From contig NZ_AP027368.1 of the NCBI RefSeq assembly GCF_030296015.1, forward strand, positions 1 through 64,000: 64,000 nucleotides of DNA, in the 5' to 3' direction. The notes below the pieces were generated by a model. It saw nothing but the letters and a program-made list of their open reading frames with translations. It was not told the origin of the DNA and searched no databases. Made by a program: the position numbers and the translations under genes. The DNA is from Ferrimonas sp. YFM. GTDB lineage: Bacteria; Pseudomonadota; Gammaproteobacteria; Enterobacterales; Shewanellaceae. Below, in pieces: positions 25,151-37,035 of the stretch. Within the stretch, counting starts at the first letter, position 1. Each line of letters starts with the position of its first letter.

Positions 25151-26551
25151 CTAGATAAACAGCGCACTGGGCTGGAACAGTTTCTCGACTTCCGTGATGT
25201 ACTTCTTATCCACCAGGAACATGATCACATGGTCGTCCGCTTCGATAACGGTGCGGTCGTGGGCGATCAGTACCTGTTCCTTGCGGACGACGGCGCCAAT
25301 GGTGGTGCCGGGCGGCAGCTTGATGTCCTGAATCTGTTTGCCCACCACCTTGGAGGTGCTCTCGTCTCCGTGGGCGACGGCTTCGATGGCCTCAGTGGCA
25401 CCGCCGCGCAGGGAGTATACGTTGGTGATGTCACCCTGGCGTACGTGGGTCAGCAGCGAGCTGATGGTGGCCTGTTGAGGGGAGATGGCGATGTCGATGT
25501 TGGCGTCCTTCACCAGGTCGACGTAGGCCTCCCGCTGAATCAGTACCATCACCTTCTTGGCGCCCAGTCGCTTGGCCAGCAGGGCGGACATGATGTTGGC
25601 TTCGTCGTCGTTGGTGACGGCGATGAACACATCGGTCTGGTTGATCTGTTCTTCGTTAAGCAGCTCCTGATCCGAGGCATCCCCATGGAACACCGTGGTG
25701 GAATCCAACCATTCGGACAGGGCGGACGCACGTTCGCCGTTGCGCTCAATGAGCTTCACTTCGTGGTAGGGCTCCAGGGCCTTGGCCAGGCCGAAGCCGA
25801 TGTTACCACCACCGGCGATCATGATGTGACGGTAGCTGGATTCCAGCTCCTGCATCTCACTCATCACCGCGCGGATGTGTTTGGAGTCGGCAACGAAGAA
25901 CACTTCGTCGTCCGCCTCGATCACCGTGGTGCCCCGAGGCAGAATGGGGCGCCCCTGACGGAAGATGGCGGCAACCCGGGTGTCGATGTTGGGCATATGC
26001 TCACGCAGGGCGGAGAGGGCGTTCCCCACCAGGGGGCCACCATAGTAGGCCTTGACCGCCACCAGGCTGACCCGGCCTTCGGCAAACTCCACCACCTGCA
26101 GGGCGCCGGGGTACTCAATCAGGCGACGGATATAATGGGTCACCAGCTGTTCCGGGGCGATCAGCTCATCGATGAAGAAGCGGCCGCGGCAGTCGTTGCC
26201 CTGGCCGCTGCGTTGAAACAGCGCCTCCTGGCGCGCCATGAACTGCTCGGAGCGGATTCGGGCGATCTTGGTTGGCGTACCATAGAGGGTGTAGGCCAGA
26301 TGGCAGGCCACCATATTGGTTTCGTCGGAGTTGGTCACGGCAATCAGCATGTCCGCGTCCTCCGCGCCCGCTTCATGCAGCACACCCGGATGGGCAGCGT
26401 GACCATGAACCACCCGCAGATCGTATTTATCCTGCAAAGAGCGCAGGGTGACCTGGTCGTTGTCGACTATGGTGATGTCGTTGTTTTCGCCAACCAGGTT
26501 TTCGGCCAGCGTGCCGCCCACCTGGCCGGCTCCGAGAATGATGATTTTCAT
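25151..26551 (-). CDS. trkA: Trk system NAD-binding regulator TrkA
   Basis: TrkA (466 aa) forms the cytoplasmic ring that gates TrkH in response to nucleotides. Two RCK halves are visible: the first opens [19 protein letters not shown], the second has [17 protein letters not shown], each a Rossmann glycine motif, and each is followed by a TrkA-C domain (for example [19 protein letters not shown]). It starts 8 nt after rsmB and is followed by trkH2. Confidence 0.96.
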   Translation of the reverse strand: MKIIILGAGQVGGTLAENLVGENNDITIVDNDQVTLRSLQDKYDLRVVHGHAAHPGVLHEAGAEDADMLIAVTNSDETNMVACHLAYTLYGTPTKIARIRSEQFMARQEALFQRSGQGNDCRGRFFIDELIAPEQLVTHYIRRLIEYPGALQVVEFAEGRVSLVAVKAYYGGPLVGNALSALREHMPNIDTRVAAIFRQGRPILPRGTTVIEADDEVFFVADSKHIRAVMSEMQELESSYRHIMIAGGGNIGFGLAKALEPYHEVKLIERNGERASALSEWLDSTTVFHGDASDQELLNEEQINQTDVFIAVTNDDEANIMSALLAKRLGAKKVMVLIQREAYVDLVKDANIDIAISPQQATISSLLTHVRQGDITNVYSLRGGATEAIEAVAHGDESTSKVVGKQIQDIKLPPGTTIGAVVRKEQVLIAHDRTVIEADDHVIMFLVDKKYITEVEKLFQPSALFI

Positions 26552-26559
26552 CTGCTAAT

Positions 26560-27864
26560 TCAGTGCTTTTTGGTCATTCTGGCGTAGTAGAAACCGTCAC
26601 CGCCGTCGGGACGGGGCAGCAATTGCCAGCCAGGTTGGTCACTGGTGTCTTCCGGATTGATGCTAAGCAGCATAGCATCCGGCACCTGTTGAAGAAATGT
26701 CTTGATCTGGTTCACATTTTCTTCAGGAAGTATGGAGCAGGTTGCGTACACCAGGGTGCCGCCGGGCTTGAGCATTTTCCAGCAGGCGTGAAGGATGCGC
26801 TGTTGCAACTGGGCCAGGGTGTCGATGTCGCTCTCCCGGCGCAGCCATTTGCTGTCCGGGTTGCGGCGAATCACGCCGGTGGCGGAGCAGGGGGCATCCA
26901 GCAGGATGCGGTCGAACTGTTGCCCGTCCCACCAGGTGTCGGGGTCGGCACCGTCTCCGGCCACCAGGGTGGCGGTGAGACCGAGGCGGTCCAGGTTCTG
27001 TTGCACCCGCTCAAGGCGGTTCTGGTCGATGTCCAGGGCCACCACTTCGTCCAGCTGTGGCTGATACTCCATCAGGTGGCAGGTCTTGCCTCCCGGCGCG
27101 GCACAGGCATCCAGCACCCGCTCTCCGGGGCGAGGATCCAGCAGGTAGGCGGACCACTGGGCCGAGTGGTCCTGGACGGACACGCTGCCCTGATCGAAAC
27201 CGGGAAGTTTGGTGACGTCCATCCCCTGGGTCAGGCGCAGGGCATTGGGGCTCTGGCCGGCGACCGCGTCGATGCCCAGCTCTTCGAGAGCATCGAGGAA
27301 GGTTGCCCGGGTCTGCTGGCTGGCGTTGTTGCGCAGCCACAGCGGGGGGTGTTGATTGTTGGCCTCCAGGATCTGCTGCCAGCCTTGTGGGTAGGCGTGG
27401 CGCACCCGCTCGATGAACCAGCGGGAGTGCAGATAGGTGCGGCTGTCGTCGTCGAAACGTTGCTGCTGCACCTGCTCCAGTTCGCGACAGAAGCGGCGCA
27501 TGACGCCATTGACCAGCCCGGAAAGGCCACCTGCCTTGAGCTGGCGGGTGGCCTCAACGGTTTCGGTAACGGCGGCGTGCTGCTTCACCCTCATGTGTTT
27601 GAGCTGATACAGCCCGGCCAGCAACAGGCAGTGAATGATGCGTTTCTTGCCCTTAAGGGGGTTATCCAGGCAGGCCAGAACCTGGGTGTCCAGCACCGGC
27701 AGCTGACGCATTACGCCGTAACAGATCTCCGCCAGCAGTCCCTTGTCCTTAGGGTTGGCAAGGTGCTGCTGAGCCTGGGGCAGACAGGTGGCCAGGGACT
27801 GGCCTTTGTCGATCACCTGTTCGATGACCCAGGCGGCCTGGGCACGAGTGTTGCGTTTGCTCAT
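26560..27864 (-). CDS. rsmB: 16S rRNA m5C967 methyltransferase
   Basis: RsmB (434 aa) methylates C967 of 16S rRNA. The N-terminal NusB-like RNA-binding domain is followed by a SAM-dependent methyltransferase domain with [32 protein letters not shown] and [12 protein letters not shown]. The two cysteines in the last two motifs are those used by RsmB/NOL1 enzymes. It overlaps the fmt stop by 4 nt. Confidence 0.96.
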   Translation of the reverse strand: MSKRNTRAQAAWVIEQVIDKGQSLATCLPQAQQHLANPKDKGLLAEICYGVMRQLPVLDTQVLACLDNPLKGKKRIIHCLLLAGLYQLKHMRVKQHAAVTETVEATRQLKAGGLSGLVNGVMRRFCRELEQVQQQRFDDDSRTYLHSRWFIERVRHAYPQGWQQILEANNQHPPLWLRNNASQQTRATFLDALEELGIDAVAGQSPNALRLTQGMDVTKLPGFDQGSVSVQDHSAQWSAYLLDPRPGERVLDACAAPGGKTCHLMEYQPQLDEVVALDIDQNRLERVQQNLDRLGLTATLVAGDGADPDTWWDGQQFDRILLDAPCSATGVIRRNPDSKWLRRESDIDTLAQLQQRILHACWKMLKPGGTLVYATCSILPEENVNQIKTFLQQVPDAMLLSINPEDTSDQPGWQLLPRPDGGDGFYYARMTKKH

Positions 27865-28802
27865 GACAGCAGAGTCCCGGTTTCAAACCACTCTTTGCGG
27901 GCGTTCAAGACGTCGGTGGCGGCCATCGCCTTCTTACCTGGCAGCTGGATGGTGTCCAGCTTCAGGGCTCGGTCGCCGCAGTTGACCACCAGGCCCTGCT
28001 TGTCCGCCTGGATAATGGTGCCGGGCTGACTGTCGTTGCCCTCGACCACACTGGCTTGCCAGAGCTTCAGGCTGTTGTCTCCCGCTTCAAAGTGGCTGAC
28101 AGGCCAGGGATTGAAGGCGCGAACGCAGCGCTCGATGAACTCGGCGCTCTGAGTCCAGTCGATGCGTGCCTCCTCTTTGGAGAGCTTCTCGGCGTAGTTG
28201 GCCAGGCTGTCATCCTGCTTCTCTGCCTTGGCGGTGCCGTCGGCGATCTGGCTCAGGGCCTCCAGCAGACCCTGGGGGCCCAGTTGTGCCAGCTTGTCAT
28301 ACAGGGCCGCCGAGGTGTCGCTGGTGTCGATGGGCAGCTCCACCTTGTGCAGCATGTCGCCGGTATCCAGGCCCTCGTCCATCTGCATGATGGTGACGCC
28401 GGTGACCTCATCGCCGGCCCAGATGGAACGCTGGATGGGCGCGGCACCGCGCCAACGGGGCAGCAGGCTGCCGTGAACGTTGATGCAGCCCAGCTTAGGG
28501 GTCTCCAACACCACTTTGGGCAGGATCAGGCCGTAGGCCACCACCACCATGATGTCGAAATCCAGGGCGGCCAGCTCCTGCTGGGCCTCCTCCTGGCGCA
28601 GAGACTTGGGTTGGTAGACCGGGATGTCGTGCTCCATGGCCAGAGTCTTAACCGGGCTGGCGGTCAGCTTCTTGCCTCGGCCGGCAGGGCGGTCGGGCTG
28701 GGAGTAGACGGCCACCACCTGGTGGTCGCTGTGGATCAGCGCGTCCAGGTGACGCGCGGCAAAATCCGGCGTACCGGCAAACACTATCTTCAGGGGGTTC
28801 AA
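27861..28802 (-). CDS. fmt: Methionyl-tRNA formyltransferase
   Basis: Fmt (313 aa) formylates initiator Met-tRNA with 10-formyl-THF. The catalytic region includes [18 protein letters not shown] and [16 protein letters not shown], the hallmarks of the formyltransferase domain, followed by the C-terminal OB-like domain. It is 9 nt after def and overlaps rsmB by 4 nt. Confidence 0.97.
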   Translation of the reverse strand: MNPLKIVFAGTPDFAARHLDALIHSDHQVVAVYSQPDRPAGRGKKLTASPVKTLAMEHDIPVYQPKSLRQEEAQQELAALDFDIMVVVAYGLILPKVVLETPKLGCINVHGSLLPRWRGAAPIQRSIWAGDEVTGVTIMQMDEGLDTGDMLHKVELPIDTSDTSAALYDKLAQLGPQGLLEALSQIADGTAKAEKQDDSLANYAEKLSKEEARIDWTQSAEFIERCVRAFNPWPVSHFEAGDNSLKLWQASVVEGNDSQPGTIIQADKQGLVVNCGDRALKLDTIQLPGKKAMAATDVLNARKEWFETGTLLS

Positions 28803-28811
28803 GGCCGTCTC

Positions 28812-29324
28812 CTAGGCGTGGCGGGCATCCAGTCGGGCTTGCTTTTCCAGCTTCTGGCGGATGCGCTGGCGTTTCAGCGGGGACAGGTAGTCCACAAACA
28901 GCTTGCCGTTGAGGTGATCCATCTCGTGCTGAATGCAGATGGAGAGCAGCTCATTGGCGTCGATGGTGAAGGGGGTACCGTCCCGGTCCAGCGCCTTGAT
29001 GGTCACGGTTTCATAACGGTCGACCTTGGCGTAGACGCCGGGCACGGACAGGCAGCCCTCTTCGTTGGTGAAGGAGCCGCTTTGATTGCTCAGCTCTGGG
29101 TTGATGAACACCATGGGCGCAGACTTGTCTTCGGAGTGATCCATTACGATCACCTGTACGTGGCGATCCACCTGGGTAGCAGCCAGGCCGATGCCCTTCT
29201 CTTCGTACATAGTTTCCAGCATGTCATCAACAAGTTGCTGGAGGTCGCCATCAAATTCGGTCACCGGTTTGGCAACCGTTCTCAGGCGCTCGTCCGGGAA
29301 ACGCAGGACTTGCAAAGTAGCCAT
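28812..29324 (-). CDS. def: Peptide deformylase
   Basis: Def (170 aa) removes the formyl group from nascent proteins. All three active-site motifs are present: [17 protein letters not shown] with the metal-binding Cys, and QHEMDHLNG with the two His and catalytic Glu. It is the first gene of a minus-strand operon through trkH2. The promoter must be in the 133-nt spacer shared with the divergent LysM gene. Confidence 0.97.
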   Translation of the reverse strand: MATLQVLRFPDERLRTVAKPVTEFDGDLQQLVDDMLETMYEEKGIGLAATQVDRHVQVIVMDHSEDKSAPMVFINPELSNQSGSFTNEEGCLSVPGVYAKVDRYETVTIKALDRDGTPFTIDANELLSICIQHEMDHLNGKLFVDYLSPLKRQRIRQKLEKQARLDARHA

Positions 29325-29457
29325 GTTTCTCTCGTCTTCAAATCTGTAAAAACACTCAACCTGATTATACTTAGGTTGTCATTGGCTCAATTTTAACTGT
29401 TTGCCGAGGTCATGAACAGGCACAGGCGAAACGGTTATAGGTCGACAAGGATGTTGA

Positions 29458-30408
29458 ATGCGCCGAACCTTTCTGATGCTTTTTCTTATCCTCGCCATTC
29501 CCGGGTGGGCCGACGGCCTCTCCCTTCGTCCGGGTGCTCCTAAGATATATACGGTAAAACAGGGGGATACCCTTTGGGACATCTCGGGTCTCTATCTGGA
29601 CGATCCCTGGCTCTGGCCCAGGCTGTGGCAGGTGAACCCGGCCATCGCCAATCCCCACCTTATCTACCCTGGCGATCGCCTGTTGCTGACACTGGTAAAT
29701 GGGGTGCCGGTGCTGAGGCGTCAGAGGGGGAGGGATTCCTCACTCCCTCTGCCGACCCTGGACAGGGCCCTGATTGGCCCTCTGTTGGATCATGTGGCGG
29801 TACTCAGCCCTGAGGCCCTGAAGCAGGCTCCTGTGGTGGAGTCCGGCAGTCGCAACTCTCTGAGGTTTGTTGCTGGAGATACCCTGTACCTCAGCGAGGC
29901 GTTGCCAGCGGGCGGAGAGTTTGGGGTGTTTCATCATCGCCAAAGCCTTATCGACCCCGACAATGATGCGCTGCTGGGGGAGGAGATGGTGCTGGTGGCC
30001 ACTGGGGTGGCCGACGGTGCGGGACACCTCAAGCTGATACACAGTCTGCGCGAGGCGTCTGTGGGCGAGCCGTTGTACGCGCTCTCCCAAATAAAGGCGC
30101 AACCGCTGGTGTTTCCCCTGGAGCCGGCAGAGCCCGGCACCGAGTTGCCCTTGCTGGCGGCACCGAACCAGGCCAGTGAGGTGGGGCCTGGGGAGCTGGT
30201 GTATCTGAGGCGCAGTGAACAGCTGAAGCCGGGCAAACTGTTGACGGTGGTGCACAGTCCAAGGGCGGAAGCCAGGTTGACCCGTGGAGAGCTGATGGTG
30301 GTGCGCTGCTATGAGCGGGTGTGCCTGGCCCTGGTGACCCGAGCGGGGCACCCCTTGCAGATGGCCGATCGTGCGGTCACTCCGGAGGGGCGATGGCGTC
30401 TTCTTTGA
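29458..30408 (+). CDS. Exported LysM-domain protein
   Basis: A 316-aa protein with a short signal peptide (MRRTFLMLFLILAIPGWADG) and one LysM domain at about residues 30-80 (YTVKQGDTLWDISGLYLDDP..LIYPGDRLLL). LysM domains bind peptidoglycan glycan chains. The rest is unassigned but resembles proteins encoded just upstream of dprA in Vibrio and Shewanella. The gene is divergent from def and overlaps the dprA start by 16 nt. Confidence 0.9.
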   Translation: MRRTFLMLFLILAIPGWADGLSLRPGAPKIYTVKQGDTLWDISGLYLDDPWLWPRLWQVNPAIANPHLIYPGDRLLLTLVNGVPVLRRQRGRDSSLPLPTLDRALIGPLLDHVAVLSPEALKQAPVVESGSRNSLRFVAGDTLYLSEALPAGGEFGVFHHRQSLIDPDNDALLGEEMVLVATGVADGAGHLKLIHSLREASVGEPLYALSQIKAQPLVFPLEPAEPGTELPLLAAPNQASEVGPGELVYLRRSEQLKPGKLLTVVHSPRAEARLTRGELMVVRCYERVCLALVTRAGHPLQMADRAVTPEGRWRLL

Positions 30409-31469
30409 CCGATTGGCTGGCCCTGGAGCTGGCCAGGGGGGTGGGACATGGTGCCAAACTGTCGTTGTTGGAGGTGGCGCCGGTCGAGATCCTGCGTCAG
30501 TGGGCTCTTGCCGGGGATCTGCCCGGTGGCCACGATGAATTCGCCCAAGCCCTGGCCTATCCGGATCGTCGGCGCCTGGATCTCGCTCTGAGTTGGGCCG
30601 ACGGGGATAACCGACAGATTTTGACTATGGACCACCCTGGGTACCCTGAGGCGCTCAGGCAGATAGCCGATCCGCCCCTGCTGTTGTTTGTCCAGGGCAA
30701 TCCGGCGCTGTTGGCGGGCCCGGCACTGGCGGTGGTGGGCAGCCGCCGGGCCACTCCCGCTGCGCTGGAACGCACCCAGCAGTGGTGCCGGGGGTTGGCC
30801 GCCGAGGGGTGGGTCATCGTCAGCGGCCTGGCGGAGGGGATAGACGGTGCTGCCCATCGTGGGGCCCTGGAAGGAGGAAAAACCTTGGCGGTGACGGGGT
30901 GTGGTCTGAGTCGTTGCTATCCACGTATCCATAACAGGTTGCAGAATGAGATCGCTGAAAAGGGCGCGGTGGTGTCCACCTTCTGGCCGGACATGCGTCC
31001 CCACAAGGGGTGTTTTCCCAGGCGCAACCGGGTGGTCAGCGGCCTGTGCTACGCCACCTTGGTGATGGAGGCCGGGCTGAAATCCGGCTCCCTGATCACC
31101 GCCCGACTGGCGGCCGAACAGGGCAGGGAGGTGTTTGCGGTGCCCGGCTCGGTGGACAACCCTCAGGCCCAGGGCTGTCATTTTTTGATTCAGCAGGGTG
31201 CCAAACTGGTCTCTGCCCCGGTCGATATCTTTGAGGAGTTGATGCCGCAGTTGCCAAGGCGGCCTCAGCCAAGGATTCGCCCCCAGGCACCGGAGTTGCC
31301 TTTGCCCAGGTTGTTGGATAGTGTGGGCTATGAGGCCACTCCAGTAGATGTAGTGGTGGCTCGGAGCGATTTGCCAGTAGATGTTGTGCTAGAGCAACTG
31401 TTGTTACTGGAGTTAGAGGGTCGGGTCACGCAAGTGCCCGGCGGTTACATCCGGCTTAGGGGAGGGTAG
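30393..31469 (+). CDS. dprA: DNA processing protein DprA
   Basis: DprA (358 aa) protects incoming single-stranded DNA during transformation and loads RecA. I chose ATG 30393 (MASSLTDWLALELA) because GGAGGGG is just upstream; the frame is open earlier but lies within the LysM gene. The Rossmann-like core shows VVGSRRATPAALERT, VSGLAEGIDGAAHRGAL, FPRRNRVVSGL and VMEAGLKSGSLITA, all characteristic. A C-terminal winged-helix segment follows. It is coupled to the LysM gene by overlap, and smg starts 3 nt later. Confidence 0.95.
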   Translation: MASSLTDWLALELARGVGHGAKLSLLEVAPVEILRQWALAGDLPGGHDEFAQALAYPDRRRLDLALSWADGDNRQILTMDHPGYPEALRQIADPPLLLFVQGNPALLAGPALAVVGSRRATPAALERTQQWCRGLAAEGWVIVSGLAEGIDGAAHRGALEGGKTLAVTGCGLSRCYPRIHNRLQNEIAEKGAVVSTFWPDMRPHKGCFPRRNRVVSGLCYATLVMEAGLKSGSLITARLAAEQGREVFAVPGSVDNPQAQGCHFLIQQGAKLVSAPVDIFEELMPQLPRRPQPRIRPQAPELPLPRLLDSVGYEATPVDVVVARSDLPVDVVLEQLLLLELEGRVTQVPGGYIRLRGG

Positions 31470-31472
31470 CGC

Positions 31473-31946
31473 ATGTTCGACATACTGATGTACCTGTTCG
31501 AGACCTATGTCCAAAGCGATGTTGAGTTGTTGTTGGATCGCGAAGAGCTGACGGAAGAGCTAAGTCGTGCGGGTTTTAAGTCAGAGGAGATTGGCAAGGC
31601 ATTAATCTGGATTGAGAAGCTGGCGGCGTTGCAGGACGGCACTGACCAGCCCTATCTGTACACTAACCCCAACCACAGTCTTCGCGTCTACACAGAAGCG
31701 GAGCAGATCCGACTGGACACCGCCTGTCGCGGGTTCCTGCTGTTCCTGGAGCAGATCCAGGTGCTGAGCGGAGAGACCCGAGAGATGGTGATCGACCGTG
31801 TGATGGAGCTCGATGGTGAGCCTCTGAGCCTGGACGATCTCAAATGGGTGGTTCTGATGGTGTTGTTTAACGCCCCCGGCAACGAAGGTGCCTATCGTCA
31901 GATGGAGGACCTGGTGTTTGAAGAGCCCGAGGGGATGATCCACTAA
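31473..31946 (+). CDS. smg: Smg protein (DUF494)
   Basis: A 157-aa member of the Smg family (DUF494), recognised by [13 protein letters not shown] and by its place after dprA. The acidic, helical protein has no established biochemical function. It is 3 nt after dprA, so it is part of the LysM-dprA-smg operon, and ends before a terminator at 31990-32013. Confidence 0.95.
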   Translation: MFDILMYLFETYVQSDVELLLDREELTEELSRAGFKSEEIGKALIWIEKLAALQDGTDQPYLYTNPNHSLRVYTEAEQIRLDTACRGFLLFLEQIQVLSGETREMVIDRVMELDGEPLSLDDLKWVVLMVLFNAPGNEGAYRQMEDLVFEEPEGMIH

Positions 31947-31989
31947 GCCAGAACAAGAAAGCGGCACCTTAGCGCCGCCGTCGGAAGGG

Positions 31990-32013
31990 GAGGGCCACAG
32001 GAGCCCTCTTTTT
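31990..32013 (+). terminator. Terminator after smg
   Basis: GAGGGC and GCCCTC form a stem around CACAGGA, followed by TTTTT on the plus strand. It separates smg from the convergent collagenase-like gene. Confidence 0.85.
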
Positions 32014-32024
32014 ATTTGTCTGTA

Positions 32025-33788
32025 TTACAGGTGCAGATGAGCGTCGCTTCGAGCCAGGTGTGCTGGCTTGAGGTAATCCCTGTAGCTGTAGCGGTTCTCC
32101 TTGCGAGGCACAGGGGTGGCGGCCAGCTGCATGGGAACGGTTTCCAGGGGCATGGCATCCACCAGGGTGCTGAGCCACTCATTGAACCCCTCCTGATTCT
32201 CCTCGGCGAAGGCCAGCAGGGCCTCGTCATAGGAGCTGAAGTCGTTCTGCTTCAGAGCGCGCCCCAGTGCCTGCAGCGCCTCCCGGTCGTTCTCGCAGAA
32301 GTAGCGCACCGCCAGGTAGCTCCAACGGTAGGTACGATCCAGGCCGTCGTGGTAATGAGTGGAGAAGATCTCCTCCAGAGAGGGCCAGCTGCCGACACCA
32401 TAGTCCCGAGCCAGGGTGAGGGCCTGATCGTTGTCCCGCCCCTTGGAGACATACTCAGCCATCCCTTCGGCCCACCACACCATCTTTTCCGGAAAGTGGC
32501 CAAACCCGCCGTACTTGACGAAACGGCCATCCAGATAGTGGATGTACTCATGGTTCAGATTCCAGACCTGAAACTCCTCCTTCCACCAGGCGCGGTAGGC
32601 GTAAAAGGTGGCCTGATTGTTCTGCTCGTCCGGGTTGCCCTCGATGTACATGCCACCGTTGTCGGTATTGATGTCATAGAGCAACTGACCGTAGGCGTTG
32701 TACTGGCTCCAGTTCTTGAAAACCACCACCTTGAGGGCGTCGTTGTGGTCGTTGGCTACCGGCTGTTGATTGGTGGCCAACAGCATGTGGAAGTCCTGCT
32801 CCTGAGAGGTGAGACGGCTGCAGGTCTGCTCCAGCTCCTCCAGAGTCAGATCCTGAGCGCGAATGTAGAGGCTGTCGGAGCATTGATGCTCGATGGGCAG
32901 AACCTCTTCCTCTTTCGGCAGGGTGCACAGGTCGCCATAGTCCTGGGTGCAGGCTTGCTGCCCCAGGAAGGCATTGACCAGGAAGCCCATGGTAAAGGCC
33001 TGGCCAGCTTCGGCGCCGCGAATGCTTTGATCGTCGCGGGCCACCTGGGCCACACGCTGCTCGGTCAGCAGGCGAATCTCTTCGGGTTGATTCAACTGCC
33101 ACATGGCCAGTGCCCAGTAGGCATTTTGCTGGGCCCAGTCACCAGAAGGGCGCTGGGCGCCGTTGCTGGCGGCGAAACGGAGCAGGGCGTCGTCCAGATC
33201 GCTCTCCAGCAACTGCTCTTTAAGAGGACTCTCTGGTACTCGGCGCACTGACTCCAGCAGCATGCCGGCACCTCGCAGTAGCTCCCAGAGGGCATAATCC
33301 TGGATGGCGGAGCCACTGCCGGTCTGTTCGAAGGAGGCCAGTTGCTGTGCCATCAGCTCCGGAATGGAATCCAGGTCCTGGCCCATGCCATCCTGACGAT
33401 AGTAGCGATACACCAACACTGCCCACTGCTCCAGCAGCTCGGGAGTGCGGCGATCCAGAGATTGACCCAGAGTGATGATGCCGTGATGCAACTGCTTAAT
33501 CTGCGCATCGTCGATAAGGTCTACATCGGCAAAATAGCTGTAGGCGCGCAGATACTGAAGTTGGTTGAACAGGGCTTGGCGGTTGCTTATGGGGTCAGCG
33601 GCCATGGCTGAAACGGCTGCGATGCTGCGTGCCAGCTGATGATCATTGATGACCTCGGCGTCGCCGCGGTTCGCCAGGGAGAGATCCACGGAGTTGGTGA
33701 TGACGGCTTGGGCGTTCTCCTGGGTGCCGGCGCAGCCAAACAGCAGGGTTGCCGCGGCAAGACAAAGAGAGACACTCTTCAATTTCAT
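32025..33788 (-). CDS. Peptidase M9 (collagenase-like) lipoprotein
   Basis: Start at ATG 33788 (GAGGAG 9 nt upstream) gives 587 aa with a lipoprotein signal (MKLKSVSLCLAAATLLFGC), so it is anchored through that Cys. The zinc site HEYIH is at 413-417 with the third ligand probably Glu441 in WWAEGMAEY, as in M9A collagenases of Vibrio. NNQATFYAYRAW and HYLDGRFVKYGGF also match that family. A helical activator-like domain (about residues 50-300) precedes it. There are no PKD or collagen-binding repeats. It may degrade collagen or other peptides at the cell surface. It interrupts the otherwise conserved smg-yrdD junction, which suggests insertion by transfer. Confidence 0.9.
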   Translation of the reverse strand: MKLKSVSLCLAAATLLFGCAGTQENAQAVITNSVDLSLANRGDAEVINDHQLARSIAAVSAMAADPISNRQALFNQLQYLRAYSYFADVDLIDDAQIKQLHHGIITLGQSLDRRTPELLEQWAVLVYRYYRQDGMGQDLDSIPELMAQQLASFEQTGSGSAIQDYALWELLRGAGMLLESVRRVPESPLKEQLLESDLDDALLRFAASNGAQRPSGDWAQQNAYWALAMWQLNQPEEIRLLTEQRVAQVARDDQSIRGAEAGQAFTMGFLVNAFLGQQACTQDYGDLCTLPKEEEVLPIEHQCSDSLYIRAQDLTLEELEQTCSRLTSQEQDFHMLLATNQQPVANDHNDALKVVVFKNWSQYNAYGQLLYDINTDNGGMYIEGNPDEQNNQATFYAYRAWWKEEFQVWNLNHEYIHYLDGRFVKYGGFGHFPEKMVWWAEGMAEYVSKGRDNDQALTLARDYGVGSWPSLEEIFSTHYHDGLDRTYRWSYLAVRYFCENDREALQALGRALKQNDFSSYDEALLAFAEENQEGFNEWLSTLVDAMPLETVPMQLAATPVPRKENRYSYRDYLKPAHLARSDAHLHL

Positions 33789-33948
33789 CACCAGATACTC
33801 CTCTACAAAAGTTTGCATACAGATCTAAATGAGGTTTCAGAAGCCAATTCAGGGTAAACACCGTGCCCCCCGCCTTGGGCACTGGTACTATATTCAAGCA
33901 CCCTGGGTGTGTCGATGATTGTTCATTTTTTGAGCGGAAAAGTGTGAC

Positions 33949-34509
33949 GTGAGTAGAATTGATGACGGTTTGTTCAATGCCCATGAGCATGCCCTGGAGC
34001 GGGAGTACGAGGTTTGCCCCCAGTGCGGGTCCGAACTGCATATTCTCAACGGCAAGCGCGGCCAGTTTCTTGGATGTCAGAGTTACCCCGCCTGTGACTA
34101 CAGCAGACCGCTGAGCCATAAAGAGGTGGGCATCATCGAAGTGATGGAGGATCAGCCCTGTCCCCAATGCGAACGCCCCCTGGCGTTGAAGTCCGGTCGA
34201 TACGGCATCTACATCGGCTGCACCGGCTATCCTGAGTGCGATTTTATCGTCCGCGAAGAGGAGGAGGACTCCGAGGTGGTGTGTCCGGATTGCGGCAAGG
34301 GACATCTGCTTCACCGAAGTGGTCGTTCGGGAAAACCTTTCTATGGCTGCAGTAACTACCCAAAATGTAAATATGTGGTAAATGCCCCGCCGCACGAGCA
34401 GAAATGCCCGGATTGTGGTTGGGGCATCCTGGTGGAGAAGCGTCTCAGGGGCGAATTGAGATTAATTTGTCCGCAACGAACCTGTAAATATCGGGGCAAA
34501 GCGATATAA
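33949..34509 (+). CDS. yrdD: Topoisomerase-type zinc-ribbon protein (YrdD-like)
   Basis: A 186-aa protein consisting of four zinc ribbons of the topoisomerase I C-terminal type: CPQCG, CPQC, CPDCG and CPDCG each open a ribbon, with partners such as GCQSYPACDY and GCTGYPECDF. The start is GTG 33949; an ATG is absent in this region. It is likely a nucleic-acid-binding accessory protein. The neighbours dprA-smg and tsaC match the E. coli order. Confidence 0.92.
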   Translation: MSRIDDGLFNAHEHALEREYEVCPQCGSELHILNGKRGQFLGCQSYPACDYSRPLSHKEVGIIEVMEDQPCPQCERPLALKSGRYGIYIGCTGYPECDFIVREEEEDSEVVCPDCGKGHLLHRSGRSGKPFYGCSNYPKCKYVVNAPPHEQKCPDCGWGILVEKRLRGELRLICPQRTCKYRGKAI

Positions 34510-34563
34510 TCGCTCGCGAAGTACCCTACCCATAATAAAACGGTATAAAAAGGAAGTACCACA

Positions 34564-35070
34564 ATGACCACACCCTTTGTTGCTGTACTCATGGGGTCAG
34601 ATTCCGATCTGCCCGTAATGCAGTCCACTCTGGACGTCCTCAAGAGCTTTGATATTCACTTCGAAGTCAAGGTGACCTCCGCACACCGCACCCCTGCGGC
34701 GACTCACGCCTATGTGAAGGATGCCGAAGAGCGCGGTTGCAAGGTGTTCATCTGTGCTGCAGGCCTGGCCGCTCACCTGGCTGGTGCCGTAGCCGGTATC
34801 ACCACCCGCCCTGTCATCGGTGTGCCTATCGATGCTGGCCCACTTCAGGGCCATGACGCACTGCTCTCCACCGTAATGATGCCTGGTGGCGTGCCCGTAG
34901 CCGCGGTGGCCATCGGTAAAGCCGGTGCCAAGAATGCCGGCTATTTGGCCGCTCAAATGCTGGCGGTTGCCAGCGAAGAGATGGCTGAGCGGGTTAAGGC
35001 GGATCGTCAGAAGAACGCCGAGGCTGTTATGGCCAAGGATGCTGCTCTGCAGGAAAAGCTGGGCCGCTAA
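34564..35070 (+). CDS. purE: N5-carboxyaminoimidazole ribonucleotide mutase PurE
   Basis: PurE (168 aa) converts N5-CAIR to CAIR in purine synthesis. GSDSDLPVM binds phosphate and SAHRTP carries the catalytic His41. GLAAHLAG (67-74) is of the bacterial class I form (AAHL), but the usual Pro of AAHLPG is Ala73 here. AAGGAAG precedes the ATG. Its usual partner purK, which makes N5-CAIR, is not next to it: tsaC follows after 3 nt. purK may be elsewhere in the genome. Confidence 0.95.
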   Translation: MTTPFVAVLMGSDSDLPVMQSTLDVLKSFDIHFEVKVTSAHRTPAATHAYVKDAEERGCKVFICAAGLAAHLAGAVAGITTRPVIGVPIDAGPLQGHDALLSTVMMPGGVPVAAVAIGKAGAKNAGYLAAQMLAVASEEMAERVKADRQKNAEAVMAKDAALQEKLGR

Positions 35071-35073
35071 TCC

Positions 35074-37006
<1,933 letters not shown>

Positions 37007-37035
37007 TCCTTTCCCTCTTACAGATAACGACGCCA

